From Ramlibacter agri (lineage in GTDB: Bacteria; Pseudomonadota; Gammaproteobacteria; Burkholderiales; Burkholderiaceae_C), in assembly GCF_012927085.1 (NCBI RefSeq), contig NZ_JABBFX010000005.1:62001-126000 (forward strand): a DNA stretch of 64,000 nt, in the 5' to 3' direction. A model generated the notes under the pieces. That model was given only the letters and a program-made list of their open reading frames with translations. It had not been told where the DNA came from and did not search any database. Each line of letters begins with the position of its first letter. Within the stretch, counting starts at the first letter, position 1. Position numbers and translations under genes: made by a program. This document shows, in pieces, positions 33,397-41,701 of this stretch.

Positions 33397-34362
33397 TCAC
33401 TCGATGCGGATGTTGGCCTCGCGAATCAGCGTACCCCATTTCCCGTGCTCGGCACGGATGTAGGCGGCGAATTGCTGCGGCGTGCCGGGCGTGGCTTCGC
33501 TGCCTTCGTGCAGCAGCTTCTCCTTGACCTCGGGGCGCGCGAGGATCTTCACGGTCTCGGTGTTGATGCGCGTGACGATGTCCGCAGGCATGCCCGCCGG
33601 GCCGACGAGGCCCAGCCAGGTGCTGGCATCGAAGCCGGGGTAGCCGAGCTCCGCGACGGTGGGCACGTTGGGCAGCGCGCCGATGCGGCGCGCGGAGCTC
33701 AATGCCAGCGCCCGCACCTTGCCTGCCGCCAGCTGCCCCATCACCGACACGCTGCTGCCGAAATAGGTTTCGACCTGGCCGCCCAGCAGGTCGGTCATCG
33801 CCGGGCCCGCGCCCTTGTACGGCACCTGCAGCAACTGGATGCCGGCGCGGCGCGCCAGCAGTTCACCGGCCAGGTGTCCGACGGTGCCGTTGCCGGCTTG
33901 CGCCAGGCGCATCCTGCCGGGCTCCGCCTTCGCGGCCTGCACGAAATCGGCCAGCGTCTTCAGTGGCGAATCGGGCCGCACCACCAGCACCACGGGCTGG
34001 TCGGCGATGCCGGCGATCGGCGTCAGGTCCTTCAGCGGGTCGAAGGGCATCTTCGCGTACAGCGAAGGATTGATGGCCAGGTTGGACGCCTGGCCCATGC
34101 CGATGGTGTAGCCGTCGGGCGCCGCTTTCGCGACGGCGTCCAGGCCGATGTTGCCACCCGCACCCGGTTTGTTGTCGACGATGACGTTCCAGCCCAGGAG
34201 CGTGCTGAACTTCTCCGCGATCATGCGCGAGGTGGTGTCGGTGCCGCCGCCGGGCGGGAAGGGCACGATGAAGCGGATGGTCTTGGACGGATAGCTGCCC
34301 TGCGCGAAGGCGGTGCCGGCAGCGGTGGCCATTGCGGCCGCGAGGAAATCTCTTCTTTGCAT
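33397..34362 (-). CDS. Bug-family periplasmic solute receptor
   Basis: 321 residues. The signal peptide starts MQRRDFLAAA (twin-arginine-like) and is cut near AFA-QGS. Blocks are RFIVPFPPGGGTDTTSRM, VDNKPGAGGNIGLDAV, AQAGNGTVGHLAGELLA and VPYKGAGPAMTDLLGGQ. The ribosome region GGAGACAAC resembles that of the other Bug genes. It follows the RraA-like gene by 23 bp. It is clearly a distinct sequence from its downstream tandem neighbour, so not a recent duplicate. Confidence 0.92.
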   Translation of the reverse strand: MQRRDFLAAAMATAAGTAFAQGSYPSKTIRFIVPFPPGGGTDTTSRMIAEKFSTLLGWNVIVDNKPGAGGNIGLDAVAKAAPDGYTIGMGQASNLAINPSLYAKMPFDPLKDLTPIAGIADQPVVLVVRPDSPLKTLADFVQAAKAEPGRMRLAQAGNGTVGHLAGELLARRAGIQLLQVPYKGAGPAMTDLLGGQVETYFGSSVSVMGQLAAGKVRALALSSARRIGALPNVPTVAELGYPGFDASTWLGLVGPAGMPADIVTRINTETVKILARPEVKEKLLHEGSEATPGTPQQFAAYIRAEHGKWGTLIREANIRIE

Positions 34363-34385
34363 CGTTGTCTCCTTGGTTTGTCGTT

Positions 34386-35078
34386 TCAGACCGGGCAGCC
34401 CTTCTGGCGCAGCAGGGCGTTGAAGCGTTCCGGGTCGGCCTTGCCGCTGGCGTTGCCGGCGCGGATCTTGTCCTCGCGCGCGGCGTGCGCCCGCACCTCG
34501 GGCAGCAGCGAGGCCACGCGCGCCGCGGGCACGCACAGCACGCCGTCGGCGTCGCCGAGGATCAGGTCGCCGGGCGCCACGCTCATGCCGGCGCAGGCGA
34601 CCGGCACGTTCAGCTCGCCCGGGCCGTCCTTGCTGGGGCCGCGGTGCGTGTGGCCGCGGGCGTAGACGGCGACGCCGCCTTCGGCCCATTCGGCGATGTC
34701 GCGCACCGCGCCGTCGACGATGAAGCCGGCGACGCCCCGCGCCACGGCAGTGGTGCGCATCAGGCCGCCGATCAGCGCTTGCGTCAGGTCGCCGGCGCCG
34801 TCGATCACGATCACGTCGCCGGGCTGCGCCATCTGCAGCGCCACGTGGATCATCAGGTTGTCGCCAGGGCGCGCGCGCACGGTCAGCGCGGGCCCGCACA
34901 GCGCCAGCTTCAGGTCGCCGTGATAGGCGTTCAGGCCCAGCGCGCCGACGCCGCGGCCGAGGCAGTCGCTCGCATGGGCGGCCGGCACGCCGCGGAAGGC
35001 GGTGACCAGCTCGGGGGCGATCGTGTTGACGCGCGGGTTGACGGCGTAGCCGGGCGGCCAGGATGCGGTGTTGCTCAT
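34386..35078 (-). CDS. RraA/HMG-CHA-aldolase-like protein
   Basis: 230 residues. The family includes 4-hydroxy-4-methyl-2-oxoglutarate/4-carboxy-4-hydroxy-2-oxoadipate aldolase and oxaloacetate decarboxylases, as well as RNase E inhibitor RraA. The metal/pyruvate site pattern is VIDGAGDLTQALIGGLM followed by IVDGAVRDIAEW (Gly-rich helix then Arg-Asp). Also CGPALTVRARPGDNLM and GDADGVLCVP. In this catabolic operon the aldolase function, releasing pyruvate, is more likely than RNase inhibition. One base separates it from the upstream dehydrogenase gene. Confidence 0.88.
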   Translation of the reverse strand: MSNTASWPPGYAVNPRVNTIAPELVTAFRGVPAAHASDCLGRGVGALGLNAYHGDLKLALCGPALTVRARPGDNLMIHVALQMAQPGDVIVIDGAGDLTQALIGGLMRTTAVARGVAGFIVDGAVRDIAEWAEGGVAVYARGHTHRGPSKDGPGELNVPVACAGMSVAPGDLILGDADGVLCVPAARVASLLPEVRAHAAREDKIRAGNASGKADPERFNALLRQKGCPV

Positions 35079-35079
35079 G

Positions 35080-36069
35080 TCAGGCGGTTGCGGTTTGGGT
35101 GTGGAGGACTTCGGGGTTGACGCAGCTGCGCGCGTCCGGGCGCTGGCCTTGCAGGTAGCCGAGCACGTTGCGGGCGGCGCCTTCGGCCATCGCGGCCAGC
35201 GCAGCGGCCGTGGAACCACCCACGTGCGGCGTGAGGACGACGGTGGGCAATTGCGCCAGCGCGTGGCCGGCGGGCAGCGGTTCGGTGGCCATCGTGTCGA
35301 GGCCGGCGCCGGCCAGGCGGCCGTCGGCCAGGCGTGCGATCAGTTCGGTTTCGTCGACCACTTCGCCGCGCGCGGTGTTCACCAGCAACGCGCCAGGCGG
35401 CAACAGGTCGAATGCTTTTGCATCGATGAGATTGCGCGTCGCACGCGTGAGCGGCACGTGCAGGCTGAGGACGTCGCTCATGGGCAAGAGCGATTCGAAG
35501 CTGGCATGCAGCTGCACGCCGGCCACCGGCGACGCGCCTTGCAGCATGGGGTCGAAAGCATGCACTTCCATGGCCAAGGCCTGCGCGGCGCGTGCGACGC
35601 GCTGCCCCACCTGGCCGAAACCGACCAGGCCCAGGCGGCGGCCGCCCAGCTGCAGGCCGTCCTGCGCGCGGGTCCAGCGGCCGGCGCGCAGCTCGCGGTC
35701 CAGCAATGCGATGCGGCGCGCGGCGGCGAACATCAGTCCCAGCGTCAGCTCCGCGACCGAAGCCGCATTGGCGCCCGGCGTCACGTACACCGGCACGCCC
35801 TGGCGCGTGGCGGCGTCGACGGCGATGTTGCTCGCGCCGACGCCGTGCTTGGAGATCACCTGCAGGCTGGGGCAGGCCGCGATGGCGGCGGCCGACAGGT
35901 CCACCGTGCGCGAGATCACGGCATCGAAGGGCGTGGAGGCCATCAGCGCCTCCACTTCGGCGGCGCTGTTGGCGTCCTGCAGGAAGCGCACGCTGCAGCC
36001 TGCCTGCTGCAGCATGGCGAGGCCGGCAGGCGCCAGCTTGGGCGCGGTCACGAGAATCTGGAACGTCAT
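35080..36069 (-). CDS. D-isomer-specific 2-hydroxyacid dehydrogenase
   Basis: 329 residues, phosphoglycerate-dehydrogenase-like. The nucleotide site is LGLVGFGQVGQRVA. Catalytic Arg, Glu and His are seen in NTARGEVVDE, the downstream ATEPLP, and LTPHVGGSTAAAL. The substrate-domain block SKHGVGASNIAVD is also present. It is the first gene of the 29093-36069 operon and divergent from a LysR gene. It may interconvert a 2-oxo acid with its D-2-hydroxy acid, complementing the FMN oxidase two genes on. Confidence 0.92.
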   Translation of the reverse strand: MTFQILVTAPKLAPAGLAMLQQAGCSVRFLQDANSAAEVEALMASTPFDAVISRTVDLSAAAIAACPSLQVISKHGVGASNIAVDAATRQGVPVYVTPGANAASVAELTLGLMFAAARRIALLDRELRAGRWTRAQDGLQLGGRRLGLVGFGQVGQRVARAAQALAMEVHAFDPMLQGASPVAGVQLHASFESLLPMSDVLSLHVPLTRATRNLIDAKAFDLLPPGALLVNTARGEVVDETELIARLADGRLAGAGLDTMATEPLPAGHALAQLPTVVLTPHVGGSTAAALAAMAEGAARNVLGYLQGQRPDARSCVNPEVLHTQTATA

Positions 36070-36106
36070 CGGGGCGGATTCTGGGAACGCGCACTCATTC
36101 CGTCTA

Positions 36107-36141
36107 TTCGATAATGATCATCGAATCATCACTTTTTCGAA
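36107..36141. promoter_or_regulatory. Candidate LysR operator with three half-sites
   Basis: TTCGAT (36107-36112) and ATCGAA (36120-36125) form a perfect dyad with a 7-nt centre. A further TTCGAA is at 36136-36141, next to the LysR start at 36145. The 75-bp divergent gap is AT-rich compared with its surroundings. This layout is typical of a LysR regulator controlling itself and the divergent operon. Confidence 0.55.
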
Positions 36142-36144
36142 TTG

Positions 36145-37056
36145 ATGGACCTGCACCTGCGCGACCTGCGCTTCTTCGAGACGGTGGCGGAACTGGGGCA
36201 CCTGGGCCGCGCCGCGCAGGAGGTGGGCCGCTCGCAGCCGGCCCTGACCAAGTGCATCCAGCGGCTGGAAGGCCTGGTGGGCAGCCCCCTGTTCGAGCGC
36301 GCCGGCCGCGGCATCCGGCTGACGCCGGTGGGCGAGGTGTTGCTGGCGCGCTGCCGGCTGCTGCGTTCGGCCAGCGACGAAGTGGTGCGCGAGGTGCGCG
36401 ATTTTGCGCAGGGCTCCGCCGGCCAGGTTGCCCTGGGCAGCGGGCCGATCGCTGCGGAGCACCTGGTGCCGGAGCTGTGCCGCGCGGTGCTGGCCGAGGC
36501 GCCGCGGGTGCGCGTCGACGTGCTGGTGGGCCCCAGCTTCGAACTGCGCTCGCAGCTGCGCCAGGGCAAGCTGGACCTGCTGGTGGGGCTGACGGTGGAC
36601 AGCGACCCGGAGCTGGTGTCCTATCCGCTGGTGGAAGACGTGGTGGTGGTCGCCGCGGCGCGCAGCCATCCGGTGTTCCGCAAGCGCAAGCTGGAGATGC
36701 GCACCTTGCTGGATTACGGCTGGGCGCTGCCCAGCGCGCACATCCCGAGCCGGCAATGGCTGGACCTGGCCTTCAGCGGGCGCGGCCTGCCGCCCCCGGA
36801 CGTGAAGCTGGAAAGCGGATCGATCGCGCTGCTGCCGCGGATGGTGGCGCGCACGGACTTGCTGACGTTCGTGTCGCGGCACACGCTGGCGCTGGAGCGC
36901 GGGGCCGCGCTGCGCGAGGTGCAGCTGCCGGCCACCACGCTGCGCCGCAACCTTGGCGTGACGCACCGGCGCGGCGGCTACCTGTCGCCGGCCGCGCAGC
37001 GCGTGCTGCGGCTGCTGCGCGAGCGCGGCGAGCAGCTGTTCGGCAGCGCGGGCTGA
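36145..37056 (+). CDS. LysR-family transcriptional regulator
   Basis: 303 residues from the ATG at 36145 (TTG one codon earlier is possible). HTH at about 4-63: LRDLRFFETVAELGHLGRAA, then RSQPALTKCIQRLE and FERAGRGIRLTPVG. The effector domain has VALGSGPIAAEHLVPELC and KLDLLVGLTVDSDPELVSY. It is divergent from the hydroxyacid catabolic operon and almost certainly its regulator. The C-terminus ends normally, 15 bp before the convergent repeat-protein gene. Confidence 0.93.
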   Translation: MDLHLRDLRFFETVAELGHLGRAAQEVGRSQPALTKCIQRLEGLVGSPLFERAGRGIRLTPVGEVLLARCRLLRSASDEVVREVRDFAQGSAGQVALGSGPIAAEHLVPELCRAVLAEAPRVRVDVLVGPSFELRSQLRQGKLDLLVGLTVDSDPELVSYPLVEDVVVVAAARSHPVFRKRKLEMRTLLDYGWALPSAHIPSRQWLDLAFSGRGLPPPDVKLESGSIALLPRMVARTDLLTFVSRHTLALERGAALREVQLPATTLRRNLGVTHRRGGYLSPAAQRVLRLLRERGEQLFGSAG

Positions 37057-37071
37057 GCGCTCGCGCGGGCC

Positions 37072-37740
37072 TCAGCGGCTGCTCGGGCGCGCGGAGGCGC
37101 GGCTCGAGGACGGGCGCTTCGCCGACCGGGCGGACGGCTTCGAGGACGAGGACGACTTGCTGCGGCTGGACGACTTCGCCGAAGGCTTGGCCGCCGAAGA
37201 CTTGCTCGAAGACGAGCGGCTCGACGACTTGGCCGCGGGCTTGGCCGACGAGGTCTTGCTCGCCGAAGACCGGCTGGAGGACTTCGCCGAAGGCTTGGAC
37301 GACGAAGACTTGCTCGAAGACGAGCGGCTCGATGACTTCGCCGACGGCTTGGACGACGCGGACGCCTTGCTCGAAGAGGAGCGGCTGGAAGATTTGGCCG
37401 AAGGCTTGGACGACGAGGACTTGCTCGAAGACGACCGGCTGGACGAGGACTTCGCGGACGGCTTCGAGGAAGACGACGACTTGCTGCGGCTGGACGACTT
37501 GGCCGCCTGCTTGGACGCGGACTTGGTCGAAGACGACGATGCCTTCGCGCGCGAGGAGGACGCCTTCGAGCCGGACTTGGCCTGCGACTTCGGCTCCTTG
37601 GTTTCGCCGGCCTCGGCCCTTTGCTTGTTCACCGTGCGCGCAGCGATCTCCGCGGCGCGACCCGTCTGGCCGCGCTTCTCGTAGCTTTTCTTGATGTGTT
37701 CGTACTCGCGTTCTTCTTTCGGGGTTGAACCTGCAGGCAT
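37072..37740 (-). CDS. Ser/Lys-rich repeat protein, histone-H1-like tail
   Basis: 222 residues from the ATG at 37740 with an ideal AAGGAG nine bases upstream. Residues about 1-45 (TPKEEREYEHIKKSYEKRG, then AAEIAARTVNKQRAE) match a small conserved bacterial domain often annotated 'plasmid stabilization protein'. The rest is a basic Ser/Lys/Arg tail with about seven units of KPSAKSSSRSSSSKSSSS type. Such tails resemble histone H1 or nucleoid-binding proteins, so DNA or RNA binding is inferred. The real function is unknown. Confidence 0.8.
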   Translation of the reverse strand: MPAGSTPKEEREYEHIKKSYEKRGQTGRAAEIAARTVNKQRAEAGETKEPKSQAKSGSKASSSRAKASSSSTKSASKQAAKSSSRSKSSSSSKPSAKSSSSRSSSSKSSSSKPSAKSSSRSSSSKASASSKPSAKSSSRSSSSKSSSSKPSAKSSSRSSASKTSSAKPAAKSSSRSSSSKSSAAKPSAKSSSRSKSSSSSKPSARSAKRPSSSRASARPSSR

Positions 37741-37863
37741 GGCGTTCTCCTTTGACAACGGACCCCAAGCGGGCCCGCGCCCAAGCTACGCCTGTGCGTG
37801 AAACACTTTTGTAGGAGCAATGCTCAAAACCGAGGCAAGCCTTGCATGGCGCTGCCAGCGCGC

Positions 37864-39864
37864 TCACGCGTCCTGCGGCATCTGCAGCGGGCGGCTATGC
37901 AGGTCCGGCGCGCGCGCGAGGCCGGTGGCGGCCAGGATCTCCTGCTCGGAGAGCGTTTCCTTCTGCAGCAGGGCCGCCGCCAGCGCGTCGAGCGCGCGCC
38001 GGTTTTCGCGCAGCAGGCGCTTCGCGTCATCGTGGCAGCCGTGGATGATGCGCTGCACTTCGGAGTCGACCAGGCTCGCCGTCTCTTCGCTGAAAGGCTT
38101 CTCGCCCATGTAGGCGCCGCCGCCCCCGAGGAAGGCGTTCTGCGCCGGCGCGAGCTGCACCATGCCCACCTTGTCGCTCATCCCCCAGCGCGTGACCATG
38201 TTGCGCGCGAGGTTGGTGGCCTGCTCGATGTCGTTCTCGGCGCCGGTGGTGCGGGTGCCGTACACCACTTCCTCGGCCGCGCGGCCGCCCAGCATGCCGA
38301 CGATGCGGGCGCGGATGTAGGCCTCGGGGTAGTTGTAGCGGTCGGTCTGCGGCCGCTGGTAGGTGACGCCCAGCGCCTGGCCGCGCGGCACGATGCTGAC
38401 GCGGTGCACGGGGTCGGCGCCGGGTACCAGCAGGCCGAGCAACGCATGGCCGCTTTCGTGGAAGGCGATGCGCTCGCGGTCGTCCGGCCCCAGCAGCAGC
38501 GGCCGCTCCGGCCCGAGCACGATCTTCTCCAGCGCGTCGCCGAAGTCCTTCTGCGTCACTTCGGACTCGTTGCTGCGCGCGGCCAGCAGCGCCGCCTCGT
38601 TCACCAGGTTCTTCAGGTCGGCGCCGGAGAAGCCGGGCGTGGTCTGCGCGATTTCCTCCAGGCTCACGTCGGCGGCCAGCGGCACCTTGCGCACGTGCAC
38701 CTGCAGGATCGCCTGGCGGCCGGCCTTGTCGGGCAGGTTGACGACCACGCGGCGGTCGAAGCGGCCCGGGCGCAGCAGCGCGCGGTCCAGCACGTCGGGC
38801 TGGTTGGTCGCAGCCAGCACGATGATGCCCTCGCGGCCGGTGAAGCCGTCCATCTCGGTCAGAATCTGCTGCAGCGTGTGTTCCTGCTCGCTGGCGCCGC
38901 CGATGGCCACCTGGCCGCGGGCGCGGCCGATGGCGTCGACTTCGTCGATGAAGATGATGGCCGGCGCGCTTTCGCGGGCCTGCTTGAACAGGTCGCGCAC
39001 GCGCGCCGCGCCCACGCCGACGATCATCTCCACGAATTCCGAGGCGCTCATGGAGAAGAAGGGCACGCCGGCCTCGCCCGCCACGGCCTTGGCCAGCAAG
39101 GTCTTGCCGGTGCCGGGAGCGCCGATGAGCAACACGCCCTTGGGCGCGCTGCCGCCCAGGCGCGTGTACTTCTGCGGCGACTTGAGGAAATCGACGATCT
39201 CCACCAGTTCGTTCTTCGCCTCGTCGATGCCGGCGACGTCGTCGAAGGTGACGCGCGTGTCCTTCTCCATGTCGTAGCGGCGTGCCTTGCTGCGCCCGAT
39301 GCCGAAGATGCCGCCGCCCATGCCGGGGCCGCCGCCGGCTGCGGAGGCGCGCCGGTACATCCACACATAGAAGGCGATCAGGATGATGGCCGGCCCGAAG
39401 CCGTACAGCAGCGTGCTCCAGAAGCCGCCCTGCTGGATGGGGACGGCGCTGATTTCCACGCCGTGCTGGATCAGGAAGGACTCCAGGTCGCGGTCGAAAA
39501 AGGCGGGCAGCTCGGTGGTGAAGGTGGTGGCGGTCCGCGTGGGCACCGGCACGTTGACCTTGGTTCCCGGCGGCGTGGGCTGCGGGTGGCCGGCCGGCGG
39601 CCAGGTCACGGCGGCCTTGAAGCGGCCCTCGATGCTGGTGTTGCGGCTGTAGAGGGACTGCACGTTGCCGGCGCCGGCCTGCTCGCGAAACACCGTGTAG
39701 GGGATGGTGACCGGCGCCTCCGCGCCGTTGAACACGAAGGTGGAAAGCAGGTAGTTGACCAGCAGGATCAGCAGGAACAGGCCCCAGACCCGGCGTGGCG
39801 GCATGCCCGAGAACCCCTTGCCCGCGGGCGGCGTGGGCTTGCTGGGCGGCTGTTGCGCGGTCAT
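37864..39864 (-). CDS. FtsH-family ATP-dependent zinc metalloprotease
   Basis: 666 residues from the ATG at 39864. Order: a Pro-rich cytoplasmic start, TM1 ([20 protein letters not shown]), a periplasmic domain of about 125 residues, TM2 ([19 protein letters not shown]), AAA domain with Walker A GAPGTGKT near 248 and Walker [15 protein letters not shown] region [20 protein letters not shown], and Zn-binding HESGH at about 469-473 plus the downstream Asp helix. Complete catalytic set, so active. The 20-residue proline-rich N-terminus and long periplasmic domain suggest an accessory paralogue rather than the housekeeping FtsH; inference. Confidence 0.93.
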   Translation of the reverse strand: MTAQQPPSKPTPPAGKGFSGMPPRRVWGLFLLILLVNYLLSTFVFNGAEAPVTIPYTVFREQAGAGNVQSLYSRNTSIEGRFKAAVTWPPAGHPQPTPPGTKVNVPVPTRTATTFTTELPAFFDRDLESFLIQHGVEISAVPIQQGGFWSTLLYGFGPAIILIAFYVWMYRRASAAGGGPGMGGGIFGIGRSKARRYDMEKDTRVTFDDVAGIDEAKNELVEIVDFLKSPQKYTRLGGSAPKGVLLIGAPGTGKTLLAKAVAGEAGVPFFSMSASEFVEMIVGVGAARVRDLFKQARESAPAIIFIDEVDAIGRARGQVAIGGASEQEHTLQQILTEMDGFTGREGIIVLAATNQPDVLDRALLRPGRFDRRVVVNLPDKAGRQAILQVHVRKVPLAADVSLEEIAQTTPGFSGADLKNLVNEAALLAARSNESEVTQKDFGDALEKIVLGPERPLLLGPDDRERIAFHESGHALLGLLVPGADPVHRVSIVPRGQALGVTYQRPQTDRYNYPEAYIRARIVGMLGGRAAEEVVYGTRTTGAENDIEQATNLARNMVTRWGMSDKVGMVQLAPAQNAFLGGGGAYMGEKPFSEETASLVDSEVQRIIHGCHDDAKRLLRENRRALDALAAALLQKETLSEQEILAATGLARAPDLHSRPLQMPQDA

Positions 39865-39940
39865 GGCGGCTCCTGCGGTTGTTGCCCCATTCTCACGCAA
39901 GGGCGGCAAGCGAGGGGGTGACCGGAAGGCCCCAGATTCC

Positions 39941-39953
39941 CGCTGACTATAAT
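39941..39953 (+). promoter_or_regulatory. Candidate promoter -10 region of the cytochrome c gene
   Basis: TATAAT at 39948-39953, preceded by CGCTGAC, lies 58 bp before the cytochrome c start. It is the only good sigma-70 -10 match in the 146-bp divergent gap; no convincing -35 is seen. The FtsH-like gene reads the other way. Confidence 0.5.
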
Positions 39954-40010
39954 CGCCGGTTGATTTGGAACCGCGCCATCCAGCGAAGAGGCGCATTCAC
40001 CGAGGACACA

Positions 40011-40916
40011 ATGAGCGACAGCCACGAAGCCCACACCGGTCCGATCAAGACGCCCAAGCAACTGCTGATCGCGGTGCTGTTCTCCTTCCTCGTCCCGGTG
40101 TTCATCATCATCGCGTTGGTCTCGTACGTGACCTCCGAGAACAAGCCGGCCGGGGACACCGAAGCGGCCAAGTACTCGCTGGGGGGCATGACGGCCCAGG
40201 ACGTGGAACGCGGCGTGGCGGAGCGCATCAAGAAGGTGGGCACCGTGGAGATCCAGGATCCCAACCGCCCGCTCAAGACCGGCGAAGAAGTCTTCAAGGC
40301 CCAGTGCACCACCTGCCACACGGCGGGCGTGGCCGGCGCGCCCAAGTTCGGCGACGCCGCCGCCTGGGGCCCCCGCATCGCCCAGGGCTTCGAAGCGCTG
40401 GTGAACTCCGCGCTGCACGGCAAGAACGCCATGCCGGCCCAGGGCGGCGGCGATTTCTCGGATACCGAAGTCGCCCGTGCCGTGGCCTACATGGCCAACG
40501 CCGGCGGCGCCAAGTTCACCGAGCCGGCCGCGCCGGCTGCTGCCGCGGCCAACGGTGCGTCCGCCCCGGCGGCCGCCGCTGCCCCGGCCGCCGCGCCCGC
40601 TGCTGGTACGGCTGCTCCCGCCGCCGCCGCTGCGGCTCCGGCTGCCGCCGCCCCCGCAGCCCAGGCCGCCGCTGGCGCCGGTGCCGGCCAGGCCCTGTAC
40701 AACTCCACCTGCCAGGTTTGCCACGCTGCCGGCGTGGCCGGTGCGCCCAAGTTCGGCGACAAGGCCGCCTGGGCGCCGCGCATCGCGCAGGGCAAGGACG
40801 CCCTGTACAACACCGCGCTGCACGGCAAGGGCGCCATGCCGCCCAAGGGCGGCAGCGCCGCGCCGGATGCGGACGTGAAGGCCGCGGTCGATTACATGGT
40901 GGGCGCGGCGAAGTAA
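40011..40916 (+). CDS. Membrane-anchored di-haem cytochrome c (c5-like)
   Basis: 301 residues. One N-terminal membrane helix (LLIAVLFSFLVPVFIIIALV) anchors two cytochrome c domains. Haem sites are CTTCH at 99-103 and CQVCH at 234-238, each with a distal Met in NAMP/GAMP. The two domains are near copies (AGVAGAPKFGD, RIAQG, LHGK, AMP in the same order), joined by an Ala/Pro-rich linker of about 60 residues. Periplasmic electron transfer, for example to a terminal oxidase, is the likely role. The gene ends in a strong terminator. Confidence 0.92.
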   Translation: MSDSHEAHTGPIKTPKQLLIAVLFSFLVPVFIIIALVSYVTSENKPAGDTEAAKYSLGGMTAQDVERGVAERIKKVGTVEIQDPNRPLKTGEEVFKAQCTTCHTAGVAGAPKFGDAAAWGPRIAQGFEALVNSALHGKNAMPAQGGGDFSDTEVARAVAYMANAGGAKFTEPAAPAAAAANGASAPAAAAAPAAAPAAGTAAPAAAAAAPAAAAPAAQAAAGAGAGQALYNSTCQVCHAAGVAGAPKFGDKAAWAPRIAQGKDALYNTALHGKGAMPPKGGSAAPDADVKAAVDYMVGAAK

Positions 40917-40937
40917 GAGCCTTCGCCTCCAGGAAGA

Positions 40938-40960
40938 AGCCGGCCTGGCGCCGGCTTTTT
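40938..40960 (+). terminator. Rho-independent terminator of the cytochrome c gene
   Basis: AGCCGGC (40938-40944) and GCCGGCT (40950-40956) form a 7-bp stem with loop CTGGC, followed by a T-run. The last base is shared with the stop codon of the convergent gene. Confidence 0.88.
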
Positions 40961-41484
40961 CACGCCTGCGAGGAAGACGGGCTCAGCTGGTAGCCGAAGC
41001 GCGCTGGCAATTCGCTGGCGCGCACGTCCTGCGGCTGCCATTGGCCCTGTTCCACGGCTTCGGAGGCCTGGGCGATGTCCTGCGTGTGCACCAGGCCGAA
41101 GCCGATGTCGGTGTCCAGGTAGAGGCGGCCGCTTTCGTCCATCAGGCAGCCGCGCACCTGCGCGGGACGGCCGGTGTGGCTGGCGACCGAGCCGTCGGCC
41201 TGCAGGCGCCAGATCCAGGGCGTGGCCTGCAATTCGACGTACACGCGCTGCGGGCCGTTCTGGAAGTACCAGCGGCCGGCGGCGTCATGGTCGTAGTTGC
41301 GGTGGATGAAGTCGACCAGCTTGTCATGCCGCAGCAGGGAGCCTTTGCACTGCGGGAAGGCGCCGGCGGCCTGCGTGGCGTCGTCGCGCAGATACCAGTT
41401 GCCGCGCTCGTCCAGCCCCAGCCAGCCGTAGCAGTGCGGCACGTTCGGCCACTTGGCCATCGCTTGCCGAACGATGTCGTCCAT
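40960..41484 (-). CDS. Conserved uncharacterised protein
   Basis: 174 residues from the ATG at 41484; the longer frame would start inside the terminator upstream. No signal peptide. It consists of repeated short beta blocks that resemble a cytosolic DUF common in Burkholderiales: CYGWLGLDERGNWYLRDD, GRWYFQNGPQRVYVELQATP, IWRLQADGSVASHTG and GRLYLDTDIGFGLVHTQD. Conserved Trp/Tyr/Gly spacing suggests a beta-propeller-like or WG-type fold. The function is unknown. Confidence 0.72.
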   Translation of the reverse strand: MDDIVRQAMAKWPNVPHCYGWLGLDERGNWYLRDDATQAAGAFPQCKGSLLRHDKLVDFIHRNYDHDAAGRWYFQNGPQRVYVELQATPWIWRLQADGSVASHTGRPAQVRGCLMDESGRLYLDTDIGFGLVHTQDIAQASEAVEQGQWQPQDVRASELPARFGYQLSPSSSQA

Positions 41485-41511
41485 CTGGCGATTATGTTCC
41501 GGGCGCCCAAG

Positions 41512-41539
41512 AAAAAAAAAGCGCCGCAGGGCGGCGCTT
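41512..41539 (-). terminator. Rho-independent terminator on the minus strand
   Basis: AAGCGCCGC and GCGGCGCTT (9-bp stem, 3-nt loop AGG) followed, on the minus strand, by nine T residues (41512-41520 as A on plus). It ends transcripts coming from the GMC oxidoreductase gene or from the structured region 41540-41701, just before the next gene's start at 41484. Confidence 0.9.
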
Positions 41540-41701
41540 GGAGGTGCGGCAGCAATCGGCTGTCGCAACATGTTTGAATTGTGGGGGTTGTCTCCTCGGT
41601 CCCTCGTCCTAACTGCCCTACGAGGGGGCGCAGTCGAGTGCCGAGACTGTAAGGCTTTGCACCAGCCTAGGGCATCGGGACTTTCCCGCGCTCCGAATAT
41701 G
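41540..41701 (-). ncRNA. Structured intergenic RNA candidate or long 3' UTR
   Basis: A 162-bp gene-free stretch between the GMC stop and a strong terminator. On the minus strand it can fold a main hairpin with CCCTCGT pairing ACGAGGG around a 12-nt loop, extended by CTCGG pairing CCGAG. I do not recognise an Rfam family (not 6S, SRP, tmRNA or RNase P RNA). It could be a 3'-derived small RNA, a leader of the gene at 41484, or simply a 3' UTR. Confidence 0.3.

Noticed and set aside
34386..35078. RNase E inhibitor RraA proper
   Set aside because: Family level match only; longer, operon context is catabolic, and the aldolase-type metal motif is intact.
41540..41701. Possible 6S, SRP or RNase P RNA
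   Set aside because: No conserved cores (no SRP GGAAGG/AGCAGCC, no RNase P P4 motif, no 6S closing-stem pattern I can identify), and the locus context differs from known ones.
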